Source of the DNA: Cryomorphaceae bacterium
GTDB lineage: Bacteria > Bacteroidota > Bacteroidia > Flavobacteriales > UBA7312
Length of the DNA stretch: 17,038 nucleotides
Direction: 5' to 3'
NCBI GenBank assembly: GCA_018608925.1
Contig: JABAYQ010000107.1
Span: 1-17,038 of the forward strand
Notes under the pieces: model-generated
What the model was told of the DNA's origin: nothing
The model's database searches: none
The model's input: the letters and a program-made list of their open reading frames with translations, nothing else
Made by a program: the position numbers and the translations under genes
In this document: piece by piece, positions 1 through 6,582 of the stretch
Numbering within the stretch: the first letter of the stretch is position 1
Layout: each line of letters opens with the position of its first letter

Positions 1-290
1 TTTAAGTTAAAAGAAATAGTTTGATCTGAAAAGATTTCTTTTTTTTCTTCAAAGTTTTCATAGCCAATAAAGCTAACTCTAAAAGTCCTAATACCTGTAG
101 AGCTATTTAATTTGTAATGACCAAATTCGTTGCAGATGGTATAGCTTATTAGTTCTATTCCTTTTTCATCATATATTTCTACATTGGCAAACGCAAGAGG
201 GTTGTTGTCCCCGTCTTTTATGGTACCATTTATTTCAATTTGCGACAAGGCCACTAATGGGGTGAATAGCAATATAAAGATTTTTATCAT
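1..290 (-). CDS. Secreted carboxypeptidase-regulatory-like domain protein (partial, 3' end outside window)
   Basis: Open frame running off the left edge; 96 residues are visible. Residues 1-16 form a signal peptide (MIKIFILLFTPLVALS, then Q17). Residues 18-96 read as a carboxypeptidase D regulatory-like beta-sandwich: IEINGTIKD, PLAFANVEIYD, FGHYKL and VSFIGYE are typical strands of this domain. In Bacteroidota it forms the N-terminus of TonB-dependent receptors and of many large outer-membrane proteins, so the full product is probably an outer-membrane or surface protein. The ATG lies 3 nt after the TAA of the GLPGLI gene, so the two are surely co-transcribed. The rest of the protein, and therefore whether it is a TonB-dependent transporter, cannot be seen. 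Domain call confident, full identity unknown. Confidence 0.75.
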   Translation of the reverse strand, partial: MIKIFILLFTPLVALSQIEINGTIKDGDNNPLAFANVEIYDEKGIELISYTICNEFGHYKLNSSTGIRTFRVSFIGYENFEEKKEIFSDQTISFNL

Positions 291-293
291 CTT

Positions 294-1049
294 TTACATC
301 TGAATCACTTTAATACTGATGCTTCCTTCATTATCTTTATTGCGGTTTTCTTTTTTGTCGCGTATTTCATTAAACTTTTTTCTACTGACCTTTTTTCCTT
401 TTGAAGGGACTTTAATTTTTATAGGATTGTCAGAAACCTCTACATCAGTAGCCTCAATAGCTAAGTATTCAGAATTTACTTTTATAATTAGCCCTGGCAG
501 TCCGTTATATGTTTTTGGCCCAGCATTAATTGGCACCTCGTTGGTGAACCATGCCTCCAGGCCTGGCTCGAATGAGCTAGTTGCTTTTTTACATTTATAA
601 CCTGCGATCACCTGTGTTTCGCTGCTTATTTGCCAATTGAAGTCCGTCTCATCTTCATGTATTAAAAATGTTTTTGATAAGATGCTTGTTTGATTGGTGG
701 TTTTTTTGTCTTTAAAATTTCGGTAGAAAATGTCTATTTGATCTATTATTGTAGTAGTGATATTATTGTTTACTATTTCTTCACTTTTAGTTTTTTGATA
801 AATAGACTCTCCGTTAAGGCTATAAAGTTCATATTCTTTTCCTTGTGAAATCTTTCTAGCTTCATCTTCTATTGCTTTTTGAAGTATTGCTTCCATTGCA
901 GGAGACAATCCGCTTTCTTCAAATTGCTTAGACATATCAATTTTAGATGTATCACTTAAATTTATTTTTTCGAGATAGCTCACTTTTAAAGTTTGAGCTT
1001 GACAAAAGGAAACGAGGATACATAGTAGTATCGTTAGATTTTTTTTCAT
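294..1049 (-). CDS. GLPGLI family secreted protein
   Basis: 251 residues. Residues 1-19 are a signal peptide (MKKNLTILLCILVSFCQAQ). The family hallmark GLPGLI is at residues 183-188, preceded by the usual CKKA (153-156), EAWFT (165-169) and PINAGP (173-178) segments. GLPGLI proteins are a Bacteroidota-specific family (about 250-300 residues) of exported proteins with no known biochemical role. They are often next to genes for carboxypeptidase-regulatory or TonB-receptor-like proteins, as here, where the next gene starts 3 nt downstream. The C-terminal 40 residues are rich in Lys, Arg, Asn and Asp. The start at 1049 gives a good signal peptide; an 11-bp tandem duplication just upstream creates a second ATG in another frame. 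Family assignment is firm; function unknown. Confidence 0.9.
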   Translation of the reverse strand: MKKNLTILLCILVSFCQAQTLKVSYLEKINLSDTSKIDMSKQFEESGLSPAMEAILQKAIEDEARKISQGKEYELYSLNGESIYQKTKSEEIVNNNITTTIIDQIDIFYRNFKDKKTTNQTSILSKTFLIHEDETDFNWQISSETQVIAGYKCKKATSSFEPGLEAWFTNEVPINAGPKTYNGLPGLIIKVNSEYLAIEATDVEVSDNPIKIKVPSKGKKVSRKKFNEIRDKKENRNKDNEGSISIKVIQM

Positions 1050-1066
1050 GGCAATTTCATGGCAAT
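1045..1066. repeat. 11-bp perfect tandem repeat over the GLPGLI start codon
   Basis: The plus-strand unit TTCATGGCAAT occurs twice without a gap (1045-1055 and 1056-1066). On the coding (minus) strand each copy carries an ATG. The upstream ATG (1060-1058) opens a four-codon frame, Met-Lys-Leu-Pro-stop, whose TGA overlaps the ATG of the GLPGLI gene (ATGA). It could be a simple replication-slippage product or a small leader frame coupled to the gene. Confidence 0.6.
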
Positions 1067-1119
1067 TAGTTCGTTTAGTAAAAAGAATTATTTAAGTCTG
1101 TAACGTTTTCTTAATCGAC

Positions 1120-2910
1120 TTATTGCTTATTTAAAATAAGAGCAGTTTTATTTTTCCCCACTAATTCTATAAGTTCTTTTTCGGGCGCTTCCATTACTTC
1201 TTTCACTGAGCCAAAATGACCAATTAACATTTCCACTGTTTTAGGGCCTATTCCACTAATCTTATCAAGCGAAGTGCCCAAGCTGGCTTTGCTTCTTCGA
1301 TTTCTGTGGTGGTTTATTCCGAAACGGTGGGCTTCGTTTCTTAATTGCTGAATTATCTTTAAGCTTTCTGATCGTTTGTCTAAGTAAATAGGAATACTAT
1401 CACCCGGGAAATAAATTTCTTCCAGTCTTTTTGCTATTCCTATTATGGCAATTGTATCGCTTAAGTTTAATTTGTCCAAGCTTTTTATCGCGGAGCTTAG
1501 CTGCCCTTTTCCGCCATCAATAACAATAAGCTGAGGTAATTCCGCGCCCTCGTTCAATAGCCTCGCATAGCGCCTGTAAACCACCTCTTCCATGGATGCA
1601 AAGTCGTCCGGGCCCACCACAGTTTTAATATTATAATGGCGGTATTCTTTTTTGCTAGGTTTTGCATTTCGGAACACTACGCAGGCTGCTACCGGATTAG
1701 TTCCCTGAATGTTGGAGTTGTCGAAACACTCAATATATCGAGGCTTTCGGCTAAGGTGCAGATCGTGTTGCATTTGCTCCAAAACTCTTGTATTATCGAG
1801 CTTAATTCTAAGATCTTCGTTCTTTTTTATTCTGTCTTTTTGTAAATACTTTGCATTACGGAAAGACAGGCTTACTAGCTTTTGTTTGTCTCCAATTTTA
1901 GGAACGCTAACTTTATAATTATGCCAATAGCTATCAATTTCAATGTTTACATACGCTTCTTTGGAGTCGCTATCAAATCGCTGCCTTAGTTCGGTAATTG
2001 CCATTATAAGAATCTCCTCATCGCTTTCTTCCAGCTTCTTTTTTAGTTCTAGACTTTGAGACTGAATTATAGAGCCATTAGCAACTTTCAAAAAATTGAT
2101 GTAAGCATAATCCTTATCTGAAGCAATGGAATAGACATCTACATTGTTAATAGTAGGACTTACGATGGATGATTTGGATTGATAGTTTTCCAAAAGATCT
2201 ATTTTGTCTTTTATTTCTTTAGCCTGTTCGAAATCTAGCTGTTCCGAAAAGGTTTTCATTACCCCTTTAAAATGTTGGATAACAGATCGTATATTTCCTT
2301 TTAATAGTTGCTTTATTTGCTGAATATCTTGTTCGTAATCTTGAGCTGACTGTAAGTCTACGCATGGAGCTTTACAATTGCCAATATGGAACTCGAGACA
2401 AACTTTAAACTTTTTCTGAGTTATGTTTTCTTCTGATAAATTTAGTTTGCATGTTCGAAGAGGGTATAGCTGACGAATAAAACTTAAAAGAGTATTAACT
2501 AATTGAGGATTGGTATATGGCCCAAAGTATTGAGAGCCATCCTTGATTAGTTTTCTGCTTGAAAAAACTCTTGAAAAGCGTTCGTTTTTAATGCAAATCC
2601 ATGGATAGGTTTTGTCATCCTTTAAAAGAATATTATAGCGTGGTTGGTATTTTTTTATAAGGTTATTTTCCAGCAGCAAAGCATCTATTTCGGAATCAAC
2701 TACTATAACCTCAATGCGAGCAATTTTTTTTACCAATACTTTGGTTTTACCATTTTCGTGGGTTTTCTGAAAATAGGATGAAACTCTTCTTTTTAGATTT
2801 TTCGCTTTACCTATATAAATGATTTTATCCGTGTTATCATAGTACTGATAAACGCCCGGTTCGGTGCTAAGGTTTTGAAGTTGTTGCTTTATTTCGAAGG
2901 ATACTTCCAT
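1120..2910 (-). CDS. uvrC: Excinuclease ABC subunit C (UvrC)
   Basis: 596 residues, normal length. UvrC is the dual-incision nuclease of nucleotide excision repair and acts with UvrA and UvrB. Domains in order: GIY-YIG nuclease (about 16-95; GVYQY 19-23, YIGKAKNL 32-39) for the 3' cut; a four-cysteine region (C154, C171, C179, C183) matching the Fe-S cluster region of other UvrC proteins; UVR motif (about 208-242) for UvrB contact; RNase H-like endonuclease for the 5' cut with Asp397 (CFDNSN), Asp465 (VIDGGKGQ) and the EAHRF motif (526-530); and a C-terminal tandem helix-hairpin-helix (about 547-593; ISGIGPKT). Nothing essential is missing. It is divergent from the hydrolase at 3063 and lies upstream of the GLPGLI gene with a 70-nt gap, so it is probably a separate unit. 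Confidence 0.97.
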   Translation of the reverse strand: MEVSFEIKQQLQNLSTEPGVYQYYDNTDKIIYIGKAKNLKRRVSSYFQKTHENGKTKVLVKKIARIEVIVVDSEIDALLLENNLIKKYQPRYNILLKDDKTYPWICIKNERFSRVFSSRKLIKDGSQYFGPYTNPQLVNTLLSFIRQLYPLRTCKLNLSEENITQKKFKVCLEFHIGNCKAPCVDLQSAQDYEQDIQQIKQLLKGNIRSVIQHFKGVMKTFSEQLDFEQAKEIKDKIDLLENYQSKSSIVSPTINNVDVYSIASDKDYAYINFLKVANGSIIQSQSLELKKKLEESDEEILIMAITELRQRFDSDSKEAYVNIEIDSYWHNYKVSVPKIGDKQKLVSLSFRNAKYLQKDRIKKNEDLRIKLDNTRVLEQMQHDLHLSRKPRYIECFDNSNIQGTNPVAACVVFRNAKPSKKEYRHYNIKTVVGPDDFASMEEVVYRRYARLLNEGAELPQLIVIDGGKGQLSSAIKSLDKLNLSDTIAIIGIAKRLEEIYFPGDSIPIYLDKRSESLKIIQQLRNEAHRFGINHHRNRRSKASLGTSLDKISGIGPKTVEMLIGHFGSVKEVMEAPEKELIELVGKNKTALILNKQ

Positions 2911-2915
2911 TAGGT

Positions 2916-2923
2916 CAAAAATA
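2916..2923 (-). promoter_or_regulatory. Candidate Bacteroidota -7 box for uvrC (TATTTTTG)
   Basis: On the minus strand TATTTTTG fits the Bacteroidota consensus TAnnTTTG. The last G is only 5 nt before the uvrC ATG, which would make the mRNA leaderless or nearly so. No good TTTG -33 box is seen about 20 nt upstream. The same 15-mer, AATCCGTATTTTTGA, also precedes asd. Confidence 0.4.
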
Positions 2924-3062
2924 CGGATTTATAAAAGTAAAAATCCTCCTATTTAAACTATAAATAAGGTCGCCAACTTTTAATCACTAGTTTTTTTATT
3001 TTTCTGTTGCTTGTGGTTTTTACTATCTTTACTATCCTTAAACACCCATAAATCAACTTTAA

Positions 3063-3821
3063 ATGAATCAAAAACAAATCTTTTTTGAAAATGCATCAGG
3101 CTATAAATTAGCGGCAAAATTAGAAATGCCAGAAGAACCCGTATTGGGATATGCCCTTTTCGCCCACTGCTTTACTTGTAATAAAAACTTCCTTGCTGTT
3201 CGTAATATTGGCCGAGCTCTTAATAAAGCTGGAATTGCTGTTTTGCGTTTCGACTTTACCGGATTAGGGGAGAGTGAAGGTGCTTTCGAACAGACCAATT
3301 TTTCTTCTAATGTCCAAGATTTAGTTGCTGCCGCTCGATATTTGCAAGAACATCACCAAGCACCAAAAATTATTATAGGCCACTCCCTTGGCGGTACAGC
3401 TGTTGTTTTTGCAGCACAACAAATTTCTAGCATTAAGGCGATTGCTACTCTAGGAGCTCCTTCTAATCCTCAGCATGTTACCCACCTTTTAAAGTCCGGC
3501 ATTAAAGAAATAGAACGGAATGGAGAAGCCGTTTTAAAGATAGGCGGACGTAAATTTAAGATTCAAAAGCAGTTTCTAGACGACTTGAACGAAAAGAATA
3601 TGGAAGAAACCATTCGTGGATTGAAACTTCCTCTTTTAGTTTTACACTCTCCTCAAGATACCACGGTAGGAATTGAAAATGCAGCACAGATTTATCAAGC
3701 AGCTTGGCACCCAAAAAGTTTTATTTCGTTAGATGGGGCCGATCATTTGCTTAGCAACAAACGAGATTCGTTATACGCTGGCGATATGATTGCTCATTGG
3801 TCAGCACGCTATATCAACTAA
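3063..3821 (+). CDS. Alpha/beta hydrolase (OsmC-fusion type hydrolase domain, stand-alone)
   Basis: 252 residues, cytoplasmic (no signal peptide). Classic alpha/beta hydrolase: nucleophile elbow GHSLGG with Ser108, acid Asp199 (SPQDTTV) and His228 (GADHLL); the oxyanion region follows HCFTCNKN (35-42). The HCFTCNKN, RFDFTGLGESEG (62-73) and TNFSSNVQDL (78-87) segments are typical of hydrolases that in many bacteria are fused to a C-terminal OsmC peroxidase-like domain. Here the protein stops after the hydrolase and no OsmC domain follows. The substrate is unknown; an esterase or thioesterase-like role is inferred. The next gene begins 54 nt downstream on the same strand, so co-transcription is likely. 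Upstream TATCTTTA (3024-3031) is a possible -7 element. Confidence 0.88.
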   Translation: MNQKQIFFENASGYKLAAKLEMPEEPVLGYALFAHCFTCNKNFLAVRNIGRALNKAGIAVLRFDFTGLGESEGAFEQTNFSSNVQDLVAAARYLQEHHQAPKIIIGHSLGGTAVVFAAQQISSIKAIATLGAPSNPQHVTHLLKSGIKEIERNGEAVLKIGGRKFKIQKQFLDDLNEKNMEETIRGLKLPLLVLHSPQDTTVGIENAAQIYQAAWHPKSFISLDGADHLLSNKRDSLYAGDMIAHWSARYIN

Positions 3822-3843
3822 TTATAGCTATTAATTTTAATCC

Positions 3844-3859
3844 GAATCTTTAGAGATTC
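3844..3859. other. Short stem-loop between hydrolase and glutamate-synthase-like gene
   Basis: GAATCT (3844-3849), loop TTAG, AGATTC (3854-3859): a 6-bp perfect stem in the 54-nt intergenic gap. It has no following T-run, so it is not a convincing terminator. It could be a weak attenuator, an mRNA processing site, or chance. Confidence 0.3.
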
Positions 3860-3875
3860 AATAACTTATACCCTC

Positions 3876-5432
3876 ATGAAAGTACGTTCAGTTTTTATCT
3901 TTTTGTCTTTTTTAACTCTTTTTCTAACCGGACTTACTTGTCTTTTTTGGCAACCGGTACTTTGGAGCTTAGCCTTTACTTTGCCCATAATTTTATTGGG
4001 TTTTTACGATGTGACACAAAAGCGACAAACCATTCGTCGTAACTTTCCTATAATTGGACATTTCCGCTATATGCTAGAAGCCGTCCGCCCGGAAATTATG
4101 CAATACTTTGTTGAAACGGACACACAAGGGAGACCAATTAATCGAATGTTCCGAAGCCTTATTTACCAAAGAGCAAAGGATGTAAACGATACAGTTCCTT
4201 TCGGAACCCAAATGGACGTATACCGCTCTGGTTATGAATGGATGGATCATTCGATGTATGCTGTTGATGATAGTAAAATAGATGCAAAACCAAGAGTTGA
4301 GGTAGGCGGAAAGTATTGTACACAACCTTATTCTGCCAGTCTACTTAATGTGTCTGCAATGAGTTATGGATCCTTGAGTAAGAATGCTGTTTTAGCGTTA
4401 AATAAAGGAGCGAAAATGGGAGGCTTTGCCCAGAACACAGGCGAAGGATCTATTAGCCCTTATCATTTAGAGCCAAAAGGCGATCTTATTTGGCAAATAG
4501 GAACTGGCTATTTTGGCTGTAGAACTAAAGATGGTTCCTTCTGTGCTGATTCTTTTGCAAAAAGAGCAGCTTTAGATTCGGTTCGGATGATTGAAATTAA
4601 AGTCTCTCAAGGGGCAAAACCAGGCCATGGGGGAATTCTGCCTGCAGCAAAAAACACACCTGAAATAGCTGCTATTCGAGATGTAGAGCCACATGTCGAC
4701 GTACACTCTCCTCCAAGTCACTCCGCATTTTCTAACCCTAAGGAATTGATCGAATTTATTTCTTTGTTACGTCAGCGCTCCAACGGAAAACCGATCGGAT
4801 TTAAACTATGTATAGGTAAAAAACAAGAATTTATAGATATCTGTAAAGCCATGGTTGAAACTGGAATAACTCCAGACTTTATTACCATCGACGGCGGAGA
4901 AGGTGGAACCGGCGCTGCTCCGGTAGAATTTTCTAACTCATTAGGCGCACCACTTAGAGATGGTCTCTCTTTTGCCTACGACACTTTGGTTGGCTATGGT
5001 TTAAAAGACGAGATTAAGCTCATCGCTTCAGGAAAAATACTTACTGGTTTTCATATTGCTCGTGCCTTAGCATTGGGTGCCGATATGGTAAATTGTGCTC
5101 GAGCTATGATGATGGCTATCGGATGTATTCAGGCTCTAGAATGTAACACCAATAAATGTCCGGTTGGTGTAGCCACTCAAAACAAATCTCTCATGAGGGG
5201 CTTGGATGTAAATAACAAATCGGTTCGGGTAGCAAATTTTCATAGAAAAACCCTGAAGAGTTTTACGGAGTTGATTGCGGCATCGGGCTTAAGAACTCCA
5301 GAAGAGCTCAATCGTAAACACATCAACAGACGCATTGGAATAAACCTTATTAAAAAGTACGATGAAATTTTCCCATATACGGAAAAAGAGTCTCTACTTT
5401 TAAATAATTTCTATCATGAAAGCAGAAACTAA
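3876..5432 (+). CDS. Membrane-anchored FMN-binding glutamate synthase family protein
   Basis: 518 residues. Two hydrophobic helices at about 4-22 and 28-46 suggest anchoring to the inner membrane, with the enzyme domain in the cytoplasm. Residues about 140-475 match the FMN-binding, TIM-barrel synthase domain of glutamate synthase: MSYGSLS (162-168), NTGEGSIS (187-194), KPGHGG (248-253), IDGGEGGTGAAP (338-349) and GADMVNCARAMM (401-412). Cys417, Cys423 and Cys428 are spaced CX5CX4CP, as in the 3Fe-4S ligands of GltS. The glutaminase and FAD-subunit domains are absent. Such stand-alone proteins are widespread, their reaction is not established, and they should not be called GltB. The gene ends 7 nt before a strong terminator and is probably in an operon with the preceding hydrolase. 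Confidence 0.9.
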   Translation: MKVRSVFIFLSFLTLFLTGLTCLFWQPVLWSLAFTLPIILLGFYDVTQKRQTIRRNFPIIGHFRYMLEAVRPEIMQYFVETDTQGRPINRMFRSLIYQRAKDVNDTVPFGTQMDVYRSGYEWMDHSMYAVDDSKIDAKPRVEVGGKYCTQPYSASLLNVSAMSYGSLSKNAVLALNKGAKMGGFAQNTGEGSISPYHLEPKGDLIWQIGTGYFGCRTKDGSFCADSFAKRAALDSVRMIEIKVSQGAKPGHGGILPAAKNTPEIAAIRDVEPHVDVHSPPSHSAFSNPKELIEFISLLRQRSNGKPIGFKLCIGKKQEFIDICKAMVETGITPDFITIDGGEGGTGAAPVEFSNSLGAPLRDGLSFAYDTLVGYGLKDEIKLIASGKILTGFHIARALALGADMVNCARAMMMAIGCIQALECNTNKCPVGVATQNKSLMRGLDVNNKSVRVANFHRKTLKSFTELIAASGLRTPEELNRKHINRRIGINLIKKYDEIFPYTEKESLLLNNFYHESRN

Positions 5433-5439
5433 TAATAGC

Positions 5440-5480
5440 AATAAACCCTCCTTGTTAAATTATAATAAGGAGGGTTTATT
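5440..5480. terminator. Bidirectional rho-independent terminator
   Basis: Arms 5440-5453 and 5467-5480 are perfectly complementary over 14 bp (core ACCCTCCTT / AAGGAGGGT). The stem extends inward through one G-T and three A-T pairs to a 5-nt loop. A-rich sequence on one side and T-rich on the other let it act on both strands. It lies between the convergent FMN protein gene (ends 5432) and the lipoprotein gene (minus-strand stop at 5483-5481). Confidence 0.9.
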
Positions 5481-5855
5481 TTACTCTGTATTTATTAATT
5501 GAATAGAATCTACCGATCGAATAACAAACTCATAATCGCCATTAAACCCTTGGCTATAATATCCTATTAAAGTGCTTTTTTGGCCGTTATTTAGTGAATA
5601 TTCTACTTTCCCTTCATTGTATTCCCCCATACTTTTTAAGAAATGCTTTTCTTTATCATTAGCTTTTACTATAAAAAAAGAGGAGTCTACTTCATCTGTG
5701 TAATACCAAACATATAAACTAACCTTTACAGAATCACCTGTATCGTTTTTAGTATTTAGCTCAAGACCCTTATAGAAAAGCGAAGATTTAGTACAAGCAA
5801 ACAAGCTGCAAATAATGGTTATTAAAAGGATGTTTTTCATGGAATAATTAGTCAT
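5481..5855 (-). CDS. Small lipoprotein, downstream copy of a tandem paralogue pair
   Basis: 124 residues from the ATG at 5855; an internal Met6 at 5840 (MKNILLITIICSLFAC) gives a more typical lipoprotein signal and may be the real start. Lipobox SLFAC has the lipidated Cys at residue 21 of the long form. The mature part is about 100 residues, with beta-rich, charged sequence: LELNTKNDTGDSVKVSLYV, then EYNEGKVEYSLNNGQ, then FNGDYEFVIRSVDSIQLI. No family was recognised. It aligns along its whole length with the frame at 5855-6244 upstream; both share SLF-C, LEL, FL, EG--YS-N-G, NG-YE and DS-QLI positions. Its ATG overlaps by 1 nt (TAATG) the ancestral stop of that upstream copy. Probably an outer-membrane-anchored periplasmic or surface protein of unknown role. 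Confidence 0.75.
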   Translation of the reverse strand: MTNYSMKNILLITIICSLFACTKSSLFYKGLELNTKNDTGDSVKVSLYVWYYTDEVDSSFFIVKANDKEKHFLKSMGEYNEGKVEYSLNNGQKSTLIGYYSQGFNGDYEFVIRSVDSIQLINTE

Positions 5856-6244
5856 TAATTTTCAATTTCACTTCTAATTACTATAAGCTGGGTAGAGTCT
5901 TCCGAGTGAATAATAAGTTCGTATTCTCCATTGATGGAGCTTATAACGTAGCCTTCAATATATTTTTTTTCTCCATCGTTAATAGAGTATAAAATAGAAC
6001 CTTCGCCATAGGACTCTTCGGGATTTATTCATAAAAATTCTGCTTTTTCGTTAGCATTAAAATAAATAAACATGGAATCTTTTTGGGTGTTGCGCTCCAG
6101 AAAAACACCAACCTTTTTTGAGAATTCTGTTTTATTTTCTACGCTTAGCTCTAGTTGCTTCTTCTTAAGATATAAGCTTTCATCACAAGAAAAAAGACTG
6201 AATAACATAATGATTGTAAAAAGTGATTTTTTTATCTGTTTCAT
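5855..6244 (-). pseudogene. Small lipoprotein paralogue interrupted by in-frame TGA
   Basis: Signal sequence MKQIKKSLFTIIMLFSLFSC gives a lipobox with Cys20. The frame is open for 71 codons (6244-6032), meets TGA at 6031-6029, then stays open for 57 more codons to TAA at 5857-5855. The segment after the TGA (SYGEGSILYSINDGE, INGEYELIIHSEDSTQLI) aligns in the same frame with the intact paralogue at 5481-5855, so the TGA is a nonsense change and not the natural end. Without it the product would be 129 residues, close to the 124 of the neighbour. No frameshift is needed. It may be a recent pseudogene, a gene with stop readthrough, a truncated but functional 71-residue lipoprotein, or a sequencing error. 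Upstream gene stop and this ATG are 4 nt apart. Confidence 0.75.
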
Positions 6245-6248
6245 TTCG

Positions 6249-6440
6249 TTAATTATTAAAATAAACTAGTCTATAATCACTTACTGCGTCAACGCTTTTA
6301 ACAAGTTTCACATCGTGTTGTATTGTAGGTGATTTGGAGATTAGCTCTTCCAAACTCATATAACTTCCTTTTGGGTATGTGGTTTGAGCAAATGAGCTTA
6401 CAGAAACAAATAATAGCATTAAATTAATAAGTGTTTTCAT
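6249..6440 (-). CDS. Short secreted protein, probably a 5' remnant
   Basis: 63 residues with a clear signal peptide (MKTLINLMLLFVSVSSFAQ, 1-19) and a mature part of only 44 residues: PKGSYMSLEELISKSP, then HDVKLVKSVDAVSDYRLVYFN. The mature start resembles the N-terminal end of longer (about 200-residue) uncharacterised Bacteroidota exported proteins that open with a Pro-Lys-Gly-x-Tyr, Glu-Glu-Leu pattern and a later Asp-Tyr-Arg/Lys pattern. That resemblance is from memory, not from a search. The frame ends at TAA just 4 nt before the next lipoprotein ATG, so no room remains for a longer product. It is either a genuinely small secreted protein heading a three-gene operon or the stub of a gene truncated when the lipoprotein genes arrived. 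Confidence 0.55.
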   Translation of the reverse strand: MKTLINLMLLFVSVSSFAQTTYPKGSYMSLEELISKSPTIQHDVKLVKSVDAVSDYRLVYFNN

Positions 6441-6477
6441 TTTAAGTGTATTTTTTTTTGTGACTACTTCAAAATTT

Positions 6478-6504
6478 AAGTCGTTTTTCGGATTGTTCCG
6501 ACTT
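6478..6504. promoter_or_regulatory. Overlapping inverted repeats upstream of the small secreted gene
   Basis: AAGTCG (6478-6483) pairs with CGACTT (6499-6504), while TCGGA (6488-6492) pairs with TCCGA (6497-6501) across a TTGT loop. The two pairings share bases and exclude each other. They lie 38-64 nt upstream of the ATG at 6440, just upstream of a loose promoter-like TAAATTTTG on the minus strand. Possible operator; could be chance. Confidence 0.3.
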
Positions 6505-6539
6505 TAATATTGGGCACTCGAAAAGATAAAAGGAGGGTA

Positions 6540-6569
6540 AAAACAAGCTGGCGATCGCCAGCTTGTTTT
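6540..6569 (-). terminator. Rho-independent terminator, perfect 30-bp palindrome
   Basis: Positions 6540-6554 and 6555-6569 are exact reverse complements, centred on GCGATCGC. The stem is GC-rich (CAAGCTGGCGA), followed on the minus strand by TTTTTA. It sits 13 nt after the stop of the 489-residue secreted protein gene and ends that transcript. As RNA the middle few bases must form the loop. Confidence 0.88.
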
Positions 6570-6582
6570 GTAAATGTAAGAA

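Noticed and set aside
319..600. 93-codon plus-strand frame opposite the GLPGLI gene
   Set aside because: The GLPGLI frame on the other strand is certain; this one is Leu/Ser/Phe-rich noise.
6029..6031. TGA as selenocysteine or as a reassigned tryptophan codon
   Set aside because: The paralogue has lysine near this position, not Cys or Trp; no other gene in the window uses an internal TGA, and no selenocysteine insertion hairpin is evident.
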